Position numbers and translations under genes: made by a program. A stretch of 33,972 nucleotides of DNA from a bacterium (lineage in GTDB: Bacteria > Patescibacteriota > Patescibacteriia > JACQRZ01), in contig JAUYIE010000018.1 of the NCBI GenBank assembly GCA_030688365.1, positions 1-33,972 on the forward strand, read 5' to 3'. The notes beneath the pieces are model-generated. The model was given only the letters and a program-made list of their open reading frames with translations. It made no database searches and was not told where the DNA came from. Numbering within the stretch: the first letter of the stretch is position 1; each line of letters opens with the position of its first letter. Positions 8,247 through 17,787 of the stretch are shown in pieces.

Positions 8247-9665
8247 TTATGCAGTAAATCCTTCCATCTCTATTTCAATAAGGCGATGCAATTCAAGGGC
8301 GTATTCCATAGGTAAACGCTTTGCTATAGGATAGGCAAAACCGTTCACTAAAAGTGACGCCGATTCGTCTTGAGACAATCCGCGGCTCATGAGGTAAAAA
8401 AGTTGATCATCACGAATATTGCACACCGATGCCTCATGAGCAATACTGGCTGATTGCTCAGCAATGTCCATCGTCGGGTAGGTATCGGAACGGGATAAAG
8501 GATCCACCAAAAGTGCATCACACACAACACGGCTCTTTACATCTTTTGCTCCTTTGACCACTTTTACCAAACCACGATACGTAGATCGCCCGCCCTTCTT
8601 ACTAATAGAACGTGCCATGATTGTTGAACTCGTATTCGATGCCAAATGAATCGCCTTTGCACCTGCATCTTGATGTTGAGTCTCTCCTGCAAGCGCAAGG
8701 GAGTACATTTCACCCTTTGCACCAGGTTCTTTTAGCACCACTGATGGATATTTCATAGTTGCTTTAGATCCCAAATTACAATCTAACCAACACATTTCAC
8801 CATTACCATAAACCAATGCACGTTTCGTGACAAGATTGTAAACATTGTTTGACCAATTTTGTATCGTTGTATATTGCACTTTAGCGCCGCGTTTGACAAT
8901 CACCTCTACGACGGCGGAGTGAAGAGAATCAGTAGAATATGTCGGTGCTGTGCATCCTTCAATATAGTGTACGCTACTACCCTCATCTGCGATGATCAAC
9001 GTACGCTCAAACTGTCCCATTCGTTCAGCGTTTATACGAAAGTATGCTTGCAATGGTAATGCGACATGAACATTTTTTGGAATATAAATAAACGACCCGC
9101 CGGACCACACTGCAGAGTTTAGTGCGGAAAACTTATTATCCGCCATTGGCACCACCGTACCAAAATATTCTTTAAAAAGTTCAGGATGCTTCTGTAACGC
9201 TACATCTGTGGATTCAAAAATCACCCCTTGAGCTTTGAGGTTTTCATGCAACGAATGGTATACAACCTCTGATTCAAATTGTGCGCCAGTACCTGCCAAA
9301 AACGACCGTTCGGCCTGTGGAATGCCTAATTTTTCAAATGTGTCCTTGATTTCGGCGGGCACATCCTCCCATTTTTCCGTTCCCCCCTCTTTTGGCTCAA
9401 TATAATAATGAATACGGTCAAAATTCATGGAAGAAAGATCAGCTCCCCATGTCGGCATGCTTTTTGTATTGAAAATATCCAGTGCCTTTAGGCGAAAATC
9501 GAGCATCCATGACGGTTCATGCTTCCGATCTGAAATGTCTTGAACTACTTTGGTAGACAAACCCTCTCCTGATTCATATGCATTGTTGGTTGATGTACGG
9601 AAACCATATTCATATTCACTACGAATGGAGTTTGCTTTTTGTCGTGTAATATCAATCCGTCGCAT
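8247..9665 (-). CDS. sufB: Fe-S cluster assembly protein SufB
   Basis: 'SSVHYIEGCTAPTYSTDSLHSAVVEVIVKRGAKVQYTTIQNWSNNVYNLVTKRA', 'SRSDTYPTMDIAEQSASIAHEASV'. Confidence 0.98.
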   Translation of the reverse strand: MRRIDITRQKANSIRSEYEYGFRTSTNNAYESGEGLSTKVVQDISDRKHEPSWMLDFRLKALDIFNTKSMPTWGADLSSMNFDRIHYYIEPKEGGTEKWEDVPAEIKDTFEKLGIPQAERSFLAGTGAQFESEVVYHSLHENLKAQGVIFESTDVALQKHPELFKEYFGTVVPMADNKFSALNSAVWSGGSFIYIPKNVHVALPLQAYFRINAERMGQFERTLIIADEGSSVHYIEGCTAPTYSTDSLHSAVVEVIVKRGAKVQYTTIQNWSNNVYNLVTKRALVYGNGEMCWLDCNLGSKATMKYPSVVLKEPGAKGEMYSLALAGETQHQDAGAKAIHLASNTSSTIMARSISKKGGRSTYRGLVKVVKGAKDVKSRVVCDALLVDPLSRSDTYPTMDIAEQSASIAHEASVCNIRDDQLFYLMSRGLSQDESASLLVNGFAYPIAKRLPMEYALELHRLIEIEMEGFTA

Positions 9666-9667
9666 AT

Positions 9668-10423
9668 TTACAGTTCTAATGACTCGTATCCACTTGTAAG
9701 AATCTCTTTGATCAAATCTTTGTCACCTGATTTTATAATCTTACCTTTACTCATGATATGCACTGCTGTTGGTTCAAGTTTGTCAAGCAATGCTCCTTGG
9801 TGAGTTACCAAAAGGATACCGCATTGTGTTGTAGCGCGTAGTGTATTCAAAACATCTGCAATGATTGACAACGCATCAACATCCACACCTGAATCAATTT
9901 CATCAAGCATTGCAAACTGTGGCTGTAGTATCATCATTTGCAAGAGCTCTGATCGTTTTTTTTCTCCTCCTGAAAAACCTTCGTTAACACTGCGTCCAAT
10001 AAAACTGACAGGTAATCCCACTTCAGATATTGAAGTAGTCATTTGTTTGACAAAATCCGCAGGTCCAATCGGGACTGTAGATGGCTCACGCGCCTCTATT
10101 TGGCTATTTTTTGCTAATCTAGTGAAGTTTCCCAGCGTAACACCGGCAATATCAGGCGGATACTGAAATGCAAGAAATAGTCCCTTTCGTGCCCGCTCTT
10201 CGGTTGATACATTGGTGATATCATTGTCGTTCATTATCACCGAACCACTGGTGATTGTTGTAGAAGGATTTCCCATCGCTGCATTAAGTAGAGTACTTTT
10301 TCCTGAACCGTTTGGCCCCATCAAAATATGAAGCTCACCTGCGCCAATAGTCAAATCAATATTATCAACGACAGATGTTTTACCTGCAGATACTGATATT
10401 TTTTTTAGTTGCAATGCACTCAT
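9668..10423 (-). CDS. sufC: Fe-S cluster assembly ATPase SufC
   Basis: ABC ATPase: Walker A 'GPNGSGKSTLL', signature 'GFSGGEKKRSELLQ', 'MLDEIDSGVDVDAL'. Confidence 0.97.
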   Translation of the reverse strand: MSALQLKKISVSAGKTSVVDNIDLTIGAGELHILMGPNGSGKSTLLNAAMGNPSTTITSGSVIMNDNDITNVSTEERARKGLFLAFQYPPDIAGVTLGNFTRLAKNSQIEAREPSTVPIGPADFVKQMTTSISEVGLPVSFIGRSVNEGFSGGEKKRSELLQMMILQPQFAMLDEIDSGVDVDALSIIADVLNTLRATTQCGILLVTHQGALLDKLEPTAVHIMSKGKIIKSGDKDLIKEILTSGYESLEL

Positions 10424-10428
10424 TGTCT

Positions 10429-10884
10429 TTAGGACTTATCAATAAAATGAGAAATAGTTTTTGTATGCAAAACATCTTTGATTTCATCATTAATTTTTTT
10501 CATTTTTTTGCGCATGGTACAGGTAGTAGCTCGCGGACAGACATGACCAACATCGCTCGTACAGTCAACAACTGACACCGCACCCTCTAGTGCCTCTATT
10601 ACTTCTTTTATAGAGATCTCATCAGCAGATTTAGTAAGTCTATATCCACCGGATTTACCGCGCACGGACGTTAAAAGTCCGGCCTGACGTAATTGACGCG
10701 CAACTTGTTGCAAAAATGAAAACGAAAGATGATGCTCGTCCGCTACCACCTGAAGAGATTGTGGTACCTGATTTCCTTGTGTAGCAATAGCAGACAACAA
10801 AAACATCCCATAATCCACTTTTTGGGTCAGGTGCAAAGTGCCACTGCGCTTTTCATTTGTCGTTAAACAAACATCATTTTTCAT
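10429..10884 (-). CDS. Rrf2-family transcriptional regulator (IscR/SufR-like)
   Basis: 'LTQKVDYGMFLLSAIA...HHLSFSFLQQVARQLRQAGLLTSVRGKSGGYRL' and three Cys in CX7CX5C. Start set at MKNDVC (10884) because the track start (10932) lies upstream of the predicted -10 box. Confidence 0.9.
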   Translation of the reverse strand: MKNDVCLTTNEKRSGTLHLTQKVDYGMFLLSAIATQGNQVPQSLQVVADEHHLSFSFLQQVARQLRQAGLLTSVRGKSGGYRLTKSADEISIKEVIEALEGAVSVVDCTSDVGHVCPRATTCTMRKKMKKINDEIKDVLHTKTISHFIDKS

Positions 10885-10922
10885 AATATTCACACTAAAA
10901 GGGTATAAATAAAGATAGGGGC

Positions 10923-10951
10923 ACTGTATCACAGACCCAGCAACACGTCAA
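10923..10951 (-). promoter_or_regulatory. Predicted sigma-70 promoter of the Rrf2-suf operon
   Basis: Minus strand TTGACG (10946-10951), 17-bp spacer, TACAGT (10923-10928). Confidence 0.6.
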
Positions 10952-10957
10952 GGGTTT

Positions 10958-11683
10958 CTACTTTAAACCCATATAATGTATTTTTCTATCCGGGGGAAAC
11001 TTTTCTAGTGCATACCGTAACATCGTTCGTGGCATTGTCACAGCCCACTTATCAAGAAAAGATTCTTCAATGTTTTGACCACATCTATTGCCTATTTCTC
11101 GTAACATCCAACCCACTGCCTTTTGTATAAGATCATGCGCGTCGTCTTTCAAAATAGTTGCAATTTCTAACGCTAATTTTGATTCACCCTGCGCTATAAA
11201 ATGTGCACACGTAATCATCGCTACACGTCGCTCCCAGAAATTTTTTGACGTAGCAAGTTTGAGAAGAATATCAGTATTATTTTTTTTACAATACGGACCC
11301 AAAATCTTGTGAGCACTCAAATCTACTAAATCCCAATTGTTTACGTATTTCAATTTATTGAGATATAATTTTGCAATGTGTACTTTTTGAATGTCATCCA
11401 CTTTTTGGTATTGATATATGAGTATCAATAAGGCCAAAAATCTTTCTTCATGAATCGGTGACTGAAGTAAATCAACTGTCGCTTCCTTCCCAAGATCATA
11501 AAATACCTTAGCTACCTTTCGTGTGTTTGGCACCGTCACACCGATAAACATATCACCATCTCCATATTCACCTTTTCCTGTCTTAAAAAATCCAGCCAAA
11601 AATTTAGCTTTTTTTAAGTCGGCATATTTATGAAGCATTTTACGTGCTTCTGTGAGAGAATCATTCATACAGGATATATCCAC
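10958..11683 (-). CDS. DNA alkylation repair protein (AlkD-like HEAT repeat)
   Basis: 'FFKTGKGEYGDGDMFIGVTVPNTRKVAK', 'NNWDLVDLSAHKILG', 'AVGWMLREIGNR', typical of the DNA_alkylation family. Alternative start at M6 (11668). Confidence 0.93.
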   Translation of the reverse strand: MDISCMNDSLTEARKMLHKYADLKKAKFLAGFFKTGKGEYGDGDMFIGVTVPNTRKVAKVFYDLGKEATVDLLQSPIHEERFLALLILIYQYQKVDDIQKVHIAKLYLNKLKYVNNWDLVDLSAHKILGPYCKKNNTDILLKLATSKNFWERRVAMITCAHFIAQGESKLALEIATILKDDAHDLIQKAVGWMLREIGNRCGQNIEESFLDKWAVTMPRTMLRYALEKFPPDRKIHYMGLK

Positions 11684-11743
11684 GAACTTGAGTACTCTAC
11701 CACAGCCGAATACATCACTACAAGGATATATGAGGACTTATTT

Positions 11744-11772
11744 TTGACACAATATTGCCAGAACGTTATCAT
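11744..11772 (+). promoter_or_regulatory. Predicted sigma-70 promoter of tmk
   Basis: TTGACA (11744-11749), 17-bp spacer, TATCAT (11767-11772). Confidence 0.6.
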
Positions 11773-11809
11773 GTCAGGAGAAATGGATGTGATATACAAA
11801 AAAGTATTT

Positions 11810-12499
11810 ATGAAAAAAAGTATATTTATAGTCATCGACGGGACAGATGGGTCAGGTAAAACGTTACAAGCGGAGTTGTTACGAGAAGCAATGGAAAAAA
11901 GAGGGTTACGTGTGCACATGGCGGATTTTCCACGGTATCATGAACCATCATCTTATTTTGTAAAAGAAATGTTGAACGGTGCTTACGGTCCTATAGAAAA
12001 TATCCATCCGGAAGTGGCTTCCATGTTTTATGCACTTGATCGTTTTGCGGCAAAGCCCGAACTTGAGGATGCTCTTGCTGAGGGAAAAATGGTTATTGCC
12101 AATCGATATATTTCAGCAAACATGGGACATCAAATGGGAAAAATAAAAGATCCACAGCAACGTGAGGATTTTATTAAGTGGCTATATGAGTTGGAATATG
12201 AAAGACATGGTATTCCACGACCTGATCGAGTATTGTTTCTCCATGTTCCTCCGGAAATCGGTTCAAATTTGGTAGATAAAAAAGTAGAAAATCGCGAGTA
12301 TCTTCAAGGAGGTGAAAAAAAGGATATTGCGGAGAAAAATCTTGCCCACCAAAAGTGTGCAGAAGAGGCCTTTCTCTATTGTTGTGAACATCTTGATGAT
12401 TGGACGCATATCAAATGTACGGAAAATTCACAAATACTCCCCAAAGAAACTATACATAACATGATTTTAAACGAGATCAATAAAGTCCTGTCTCAATAA
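11810..12499 (+). CDS. tmk: Thymidylate kinase (dTMP kinase)
   Basis: 'IFIVIDGTDGSGKTLQAELL' P-loop, 'FPRY', 'ANRYISANMGHQ'. Start at MKKSIF; an alternative start is 11783 (MDVIYKK). Confidence 0.93.
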   Translation: MKKSIFIVIDGTDGSGKTLQAELLREAMEKRGLRVHMADFPRYHEPSSYFVKEMLNGAYGPIENIHPEVASMFYALDRFAAKPELEDALAEGKMVIANRYISANMGHQMGKIKDPQQREDFIKWLYELEYERHGIPRPDRVLFLHVPPEIGSNLVDKKVENREYLQGGEKKDIAEKNLAHQKCAEEAFLYCCEHLDDWTHIKCTENSQILPKETIHNMILNEINKVLSQ

Positions 12500-12516
12500 A
12501 TCGTAGCGTACTATCT

Positions 12517-13092
12517 TTAAACTTCTCCTCCTTCAACAAAGTTTTTCCACATTTGACTGGCTCGTGGTTTCATATCTCCAATATACTTACTGCCAATTTC
12601 CGTAGAGTACGGTACATCACATGGTGATGAAATTTTTTCAAATGCCATCTGCGCGATTGGCATTTTGTAATACAAAAGCATTGGCATTGTAGAAGTGTTA
12701 TATAATTCCAACGTCATTTTGAGAGAATTGCCGGGATCCAAAAAACCTGCAGTGACGTGAATCAAAAGACCCATGCGTCCTATAGAACTTTTACCTTCTA
12801 GTCTGCCAACATATTCTTTTGAGACACCGGTGATCTCAAATACCATTCCCAACGCAAACTCACCCGGATGTAACACAAATGGCTGGTCATCCGCAATCTC
12901 TATATCTGTCATCATATCATCAAGTCTTTTTTTGGGATCAATGACATAATGTTTTTGTCTATCAAACATCAAAAAATGTCGATCCAGATGCAAATCAATA
13001 GAAGCCGGCTGTATATACTTTTGGTCAAACGGATCCACAATGATATCACCTGCATCCAATGCACTTCGTATGTCTCTATCCGAAAGGATCAT
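12517..13092 (-). CDS. dcd: dCTP deaminase
   Basis: 'MILSDRDIRSALDAGDIIVDPFDQKYIQPASIDLHLD', 'LEGKSSIGRMGLLIHVTAGFLDPG', 'LYYKMPIAQMAFE'. Confidence 0.95.
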   Translation of the reverse strand: MILSDRDIRSALDAGDIIVDPFDQKYIQPASIDLHLDRHFLMFDRQKHYVIDPKKRLDDMMTDIEIADDQPFVLHPGEFALGMVFEITGVSKEYVGRLEGKSSIGRMGLLIHVTAGFLDPGNSLKMTLELYNTSTMPMLLYYKMPIAQMAFEKISSPCDVPYSTEIGSKYIGDMKPRASQMWKNFVEGGEV

Positions 13093-13111
13093 ATATGTAT
13101 GCTTTATCAAA

Positions 13112-14485
13112 TTATAACGTCCCAAGGCCTATTTGCTGCATAAAATGTACCACCCGTTGATCAATCCAGCAATAGGAGCCACGGATGGGCTTTCTTAACA
13201 CTAAACCATTCAATGATGTACACCGACTCAAGGCCACATATGTCTGCCCAGCAGAAAATGCACCCCGCTCCATATCAACAATCACGCGATGAAATGTTTT
13301 TCCCTGACTTTTGTGAATCGTGATAGCCCACGCCAGTTTCAAAGGATACTGTGTAAATGAAGCAACAGGCTCTGATATGATGTTTCCTGCCGATGTATCA
13401 TATGAAAATTTAAAAATATCCCAACGATGACGGGTTACATTGACGAGATGTCCGTTTTCAAGACGAACAATGATTTCAGTTTCAATTTCCCCATCACTCT
13501 CTTCTTCATCACCAAAAACTACATTTGTATTTGTGTTAGTGATATCTTCAATCACACCAATTGACCCATTGACCCACTGCCTATCCGGGTCATTATTGAG
13601 CATCATAATTTGCGCACCTTTTTTGACACGCAACACTGTATCAGTGGGCAAATCGCGATCTTCAATTGATCCCTTGATGGTGCCGTGCAGAGTATATTCA
13701 CGTCCGGGTCGTTTATCAAGTTCGGCTGTGTTGATTTGCGCCGCGTTTTTGTTTGTTGTCGTCAATGTGACATATCGCTCTTTTTGAGGCGGTTGGAAAT
13801 CATGATCTACGCGAGTATTTAACACGCTCAACATTTCTTGTCCGATGATGGTATCGCGTATTGCATTGAGAATAGAAATAAACTGCTCATCTTTTTGCCG
13901 ATAGATTGTCTCCAACGCGAATGCATCCATATCAAACACTGACGCAGAATTAAAAAGATTGTGGTCGTTGCTCCACCCCTTTGCCGAAAAAAAATACGGC
14001 GTTTCATAAAATCCCTCAAACATCTCCTTTTCATGTGTCGTCACGATAGGCGGTAGTTGATACAAATCACCAATCATGATCATCTGTACCCCGCCAAACG
14101 GCATATGTTTTGTTTTACCTTTGATCCGCATAAATGTATCCACACAATCCATCAAATCCGCCCGCACCATAGATATCTCATCAATCACTATCGCATCCAA
14201 ATTTTTGTAAATGTCGTCGTCATTTGATTGAGCGATTCTTTTTGCCTTGTTTACGGTGATATCGGGCTTGAATCCAAAAAATGAATGAATCGTCTGTCCC
14301 TTCACATTAATCGCCGCAACACCGGTTGGTGCCAGCACCACAATTTTTTTACGAGTATTATTGCGAAAATAATCCAGCAGTGTAGACTTTCCCGTCCCCG
14401 CACGGCCGGTTATAAAAATATTACGCGATGTGCTCTCCATTGCGTCAAGAGCTCGTTGAAATTGTTCAGTGAGGTCGATTGTCAT
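13112..14485 (-). CDS. PIF1-like / RecD-like ATP-dependent DNA helicase
   Basis: 'NIFITGRAGTGKSTLLDYFR', 'VVLAPTGVAAINVKGQTIHSFF', 'DAIVIDEISMVRADLMDCVD', 'AWAITIHKSQGKTFHRVIVD', 'YVALSRCTSL'. Confidence 0.94.
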   Translation of the reverse strand: MTIDLTEQFQRALDAMESTSRNIFITGRAGTGKSTLLDYFRNNTRKKIVVLAPTGVAAINVKGQTIHSFFGFKPDITVNKAKRIAQSNDDDIYKNLDAIVIDEISMVRADLMDCVDTFMRIKGKTKHMPFGGVQMIMIGDLYQLPPIVTTHEKEMFEGFYETPYFFSAKGWSNDHNLFNSASVFDMDAFALETIYRQKDEQFISILNAIRDTIIGQEMLSVLNTRVDHDFQPPQKERYVTLTTTNKNAAQINTAELDKRPGREYTLHGTIKGSIEDRDLPTDTVLRVKKGAQIMMLNNDPDRQWVNGSIGVIEDITNTNTNVVFGDEEESDGEIETEIIVRLENGHLVNVTRHRWDIFKFSYDTSAGNIISEPVASFTQYPLKLAWAITIHKSQGKTFHRVIVDMERGAFSAGQTYVALSRCTSLNGLVLRKPIRGSYCWIDQRVVHFMQQIGLGTL

Positions 14486-14498
14486 TATTTTTTATTCA

Positions 14499-14777
14499 TC
14501 ACTGCTTCTTCAACAAATATTTTTTCATCCACCATCGTTTTATCGCCGGCAGTGATTGAGTTGAGAGATAAAAACCTACGACCGGCACCAATGCGCTCAA
14601 TAAATAATTTTTCACGCCAATCGTGTACAACACAACCGACGCAACGATATACGTAATAATGACAATAGTTCCAATTCGCACGCTACTTGTCTCCCACGCC
14701 TTATCCGCTTCAACGCGATCATTGCGTTCCTTGATGATACGTATCTCATTTTCCAGTTGTTGAATTTTTTCTTCCAT
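14499..14777 (-). CDS. Small hypothetical membrane protein (coiled coil + two predicted TM segments)
   Basis: 'MEEKIQQLENEIRIIKERNDR' followed by two hydrophobic stretches 'IGTIVIITYIVASVVLY' and 'YLLSALVPVVGFYLS'. Confidence 0.65.
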   Translation of the reverse strand: MEEKIQQLENEIRIIKERNDRVEADKAWETSSVRIGTIVIITYIVASVVLYTIGVKNYLLSALVPVVGFYLSTQSLPAIKRWWMKKYLLKKQ

Positions 14778-14786
14778 AATTATATA

Positions 14787-15218
14787 TTATTTCCCTTCTT
14801 GAAAATATGCCCCCAATGCATCAAAGTAATCACTCTTGTCATCCACTTGAACATAATCACCCTGATCTACCCATGAAAAATTATCATGTTCATCACTCAA
14901 TGTAACATCGCCTGAAATATATCTACATTTGAAACCAACAAGATACACAACCTTTGGATAATTTCTGTGGCCCTTCGAAAATTCATAATACCAGACAACA
15001 AATGGGCTACCCACTTCTATTTCTAACCCCGTCTCCTCTAAAACTTCTCTTTGAAGTGAGCGTTTTAAACTGTCAGGATCCCCTTCTTTCGCCTCACCTT
15101 CTTGTATCTTGCCACCAGGAAAATCCAACCCGTCGGTTGGATCATACAGCACAAGGACTTTCCCGTCTCGATCTATAAATGCTTTTTGACCTACACAAAA
15201 CAATGCATCGTCTTTCAT
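14787..15218 (-). CDS. NUDIX hydrolase
   Basis: NUDIX box 'GGKIQEGEAKEGDPDSLKRSLQREVLEETGLEI'. Start set at MKDDALF (15218); the track start 15266 is possible. Confidence 0.9.
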   Translation of the reverse strand: MKDDALFCVGQKAFIDRDGKVLVLYDPTDGLDFPGGKIQEGEAKEGDPDSLKRSLQREVLEETGLEIEVGSPFVVWYYEFSKGHRNYPKVVYLVGFKCRYISGDVTLSDEHDNFSWVDQGDYVQVDDKSDYFDALGAYFQEGK

Positions 15219-15300
15219 ACTATTTATATAAAATCTATCGAATAAAATACCTCTACCAATACGCAATCAGTGTAAGCCTTTCTATCGTATTTGAAAAGGG

Positions 15301-16182
15301 TTAGCTTTGAGACATATTATCATCCATCTCTTTATTGAGCCTTTGTATAGCATCCGTCCACTTTTCTTTACTTTGTAAGTGATGAGCATGAAGCAGTAAG
15401 TCAAAGATATTTACATACCGATAAAACCATGCGCGTTGCCAAAACAGATCATTGCCTGCCTCGTTTGAATGTTCGCGCACAAACGCGCGCTCATCTTTTG
15501 ACAGTTCTCGAAGCAAATGATGAAACTCATATGCTGTGTCACCATAACTCATATCACTCCAGTCAATAATAGTCAGAATATCTGCCGTAGTATCATAATA
15601 AGCGTGTTCAAATGCTATGTCAGTGTGCAAAAGCGACATCTTCATACTTCTCTGATCATCTTCTTCTGGTAAGCTACCAAATAGCTCATCTACATACTCA
15701 CGCTGTTTTTGATTTAATTTGGTGAAAATTTGCTCTTGAATAGCTTTGTGACATTTGGTTGTCTCTTTGAGATAATCCCTATGATCCAGATCTATATCCG
15801 CACGAGGCTTGATAGAATGCAACTCGTTGATAAAGATACACAGTTTAGACAGTACACGCCCTCTTTGTTGTGGATCAATTATTTCATCAAATCGTCTACC
15901 TTTCACAAAAGGATATTCACTCACTACTAGCGATTTGAAAGTAATAATTTCAGGCATTAATATCTGGATTGATGGTAATTGTGATTGAATTTTTTTTAAA
16001 TTTTCTTGCTCTTTATAGATAGCATCCTGCGAGTCCTTATTTTTAGACACACGAAAAACAAACTCTCGATCCTTTTGAGTGTACACGACTCGATCCCAGC
16101 CTTCACTCAAATAGACAAGATCGTTTTCTAAAACAAATCTATCAATCAATTTTTGGTATTCCGTATCCATGTAATTCTTCAT
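15301..16182 (-). CDS. Aminoglycoside phosphotransferase (APH)-like kinase domain protein
   Basis: 'SLLHTDIAFEHAYYDTTADILTIIDWSDMSYGDTAYEFHHLL' matches APH catalytic loop (HxDxxxxN-like) and IDW. Confidence 0.83.
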   Translation of the reverse strand: MKNYMDTEYQKLIDRFVLENDLVYLSEGWDRVVYTQKDREFVFRVSKNKDSQDAIYKEQENLKKIQSQLPSIQILMPEIITFKSLVVSEYPFVKGRRFDEIIDPQQRGRVLSKLCIFINELHSIKPRADIDLDHRDYLKETTKCHKAIQEQIFTKLNQKQREYVDELFGSLPEEDDQRSMKMSLLHTDIAFEHAYYDTTADILTIIDWSDMSYGDTAYEFHHLLRELSKDERAFVREHSNEAGNDLFWQRAWFYRYVNIFDLLLHAHHLQSKEKWTDAIQRLNKEMDDNMSQS

Positions 16183-16688
16183 TAATTTGACATAACCCTA
16201 TCAGCAATTTCTGCTATTGATTGTGTCGCGTCAATCGGAAACACACCCTGATCAATCAATCGTTTCTCAAATCCTTCATACCAACTTAAAATGTGCTCCT
16301 GTTCCGACTTTTCCTTGCCAAAATCATTATCTATCCGCACATCGATTCGTTTTAGAAATACCTCTGGGGGACACTGTAGAAGATACACCGTATCAAACAA
16401 TTGAAAGTACTGTTTTTGATTTCCCGTCAAACCTAAAACCACCACTGTTTCTGCATTTCCTAGTAGATGTCGCAATTGTTCTTCATCAGCAATCCAATCA
16501 TGAGCCATAAGCCATTCTTTACCAATACCGTATTCGTAATCAGCTTTTTCTTTTGTTTCCTTGTTTCTCCAATGACAAAGCCCGGGCACTGAATCAACAT
16601 CATATGCAAGAATACCACGCTTGTTTAATTCACCCGCTAGGGTTGTTTTACCAACTCCCGACACGCCTGTGATATAAATCTTTGGCAT
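16182..16688 (-). CDS. P-loop NTPase / nucleoside-kinase-like AAA protein
   Basis: 'MPKIYITGVSGVGKTTLAGELNKRGI' Walker A. Start at 16688 (RBS-like AGAGGA upstream); overlaps the APH gene by 1 nt. Confidence 0.8.
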   Translation of the reverse strand: MPKIYITGVSGVGKTTLAGELNKRGILAYDVDSVPGLCHWRNKETKEKADYEYGIGKEWLMAHDWIADEEQLRHLLGNAETVVVLGLTGNQKQYFQLFDTVYLLQCPPEVFLKRIDVRIDNDFGKEKSEQEHILSWYEGFEKRLIDQGVFPIDATQSIAEIADRVMSN

Positions 16689-16711
16689 AAAATCCTCTTT
16701 TAAAATCACTT

Positions 16712-16799
16712 TGGCGGAGGGCGAGAGATTCGAACTCTCGGTACCTTGCGGTACGCCACCTTTCCAAGATGGTGCACTAGACCGCTATGCGAGCCCTCC
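16712..16799 (-). tRNA. tRNA-Ser(GGA)
   Basis: Minus strand GGAGGGC...CACCATCTTGGAAAGGTGG...long variable arm...GAGAGTTCGAATCTCTC GCCCTCC G CCA; anticodon GGA; CCA encoded. Confidence 0.95.
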
Positions 16800-16805
16800 A
16801 ATCCT

Positions 16806-17780
16806 TCAATGTTTGATCATATGAATAACCGACCCTTTCCCTTTAACAATCAGCTCCACCTCCCCGCCAATCGGAAATGTAATCATGGGCGTGGTATGAC
16901 CAAAATCAACATTAGCAAGGATAGGAATATTGTCTAGCTCTTTCTTTGTTTTAATAATTTTTTTCAACAGCATCTTCGTCATATTGCTGTCACTTTGGAA
17001 TCTGCCAAATATGATTCCGCTCACCTTGTGAAACATTTTTTGATTGATAAGAGACTGAAGATGATTCTCAACTGCACGGATATTCTCTTTTGCATTATCT
17101 TCAAGGAACACTATAGAACCAGAAAGATTCGGCATAAAATCACTCCCTTGCAACAAATTCAAAGTAATCAGATTTCCACCAATAGCCCTCCCTACCGCCC
17201 GACCGTTATGCATTGCCCAAAATCCATCGCTTTTAATCTCTTCTTTATCAAACCGTTTGTTGCAAAAAAAATCAGAGGCGTGCACACCAATGATCTCATC
17301 AGCAAATAGACATTGCTCAAAATAGCTCATCGTATAATCGGTTTGTTTTTCTGCACCAAAGATAGTAAAGCCAGGACCGGAATATGTCACCAGACCGGTT
17401 TTGGTATAAATGGCATTCGCAAGTGCAGTAATATCTGACATTCCACAGAGGATTTTCGGATTATTTTTAATCAAGTCGTAGTCGAGATATTTCAATAGCT
17501 GATTGGAAGTCGCACCACCATGAACCGCTAAAATCAATTGTACCTTTTTATCAGCAAAAGCATCATGCAAATCAACGAGTCGATGTTTGATAGTCGTAGA
17601 CTCAAATTCATCAATCTCATAAACATATTTTCCAAAACTCACCTGCAATCCGAGATCTTCCAGTCTCTGTATCGCCCGCAGTTTCTTTTCTTCAGTAAAA
17701 GTTGGCAAAAAACTCTTTGCAGGTGCGACAACTCTCACATGAACACCTCTCTTTAATTTTGGTGGAAAAATTACTTTCAT
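16806..17780 (-). CDS. S66 family peptidase / LD-carboxypeptidase (MccF-like)
   Basis: 'VRVVAPAKSF', 'AVHGGATSNQLLKYLDYDLIKNNPKILCGMSDITALANAIYTKTGLVTYSGP', 'GRAVGRAIGGNLITLNLLQGSDFMP'. Confidence 0.9.
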   Translation of the reverse strand: MKVIFPPKLKRGVHVRVVAPAKSFLPTFTEEKKLRAIQRLEDLGLQVSFGKYVYEIDEFESTTIKHRLVDLHDAFADKKVQLILAVHGGATSNQLLKYLDYDLIKNNPKILCGMSDITALANAIYTKTGLVTYSGPGFTIFGAEKQTDYTMSYFEQCLFADEIIGVHASDFFCNKRFDKEEIKSDGFWAMHNGRAVGRAIGGNLITLNLLQGSDFMPNLSGSIVFLEDNAKENIRAVENHLQSLINQKMFHKVSGIIFGRFQSDSNMTKMLLKKIIKTKKELDNIPILANVDFGHTTPMITFPIGGEVELIVKGKGSVIHMIKH

Positions 17781-17787
17781 AAAAAAT

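Noticed and set aside
11665-11919. 84-aa minus-strand ORF opposite the tmk start
   Set aside because: Overlaps the tmk promoter and P-loop coding region; no motif.
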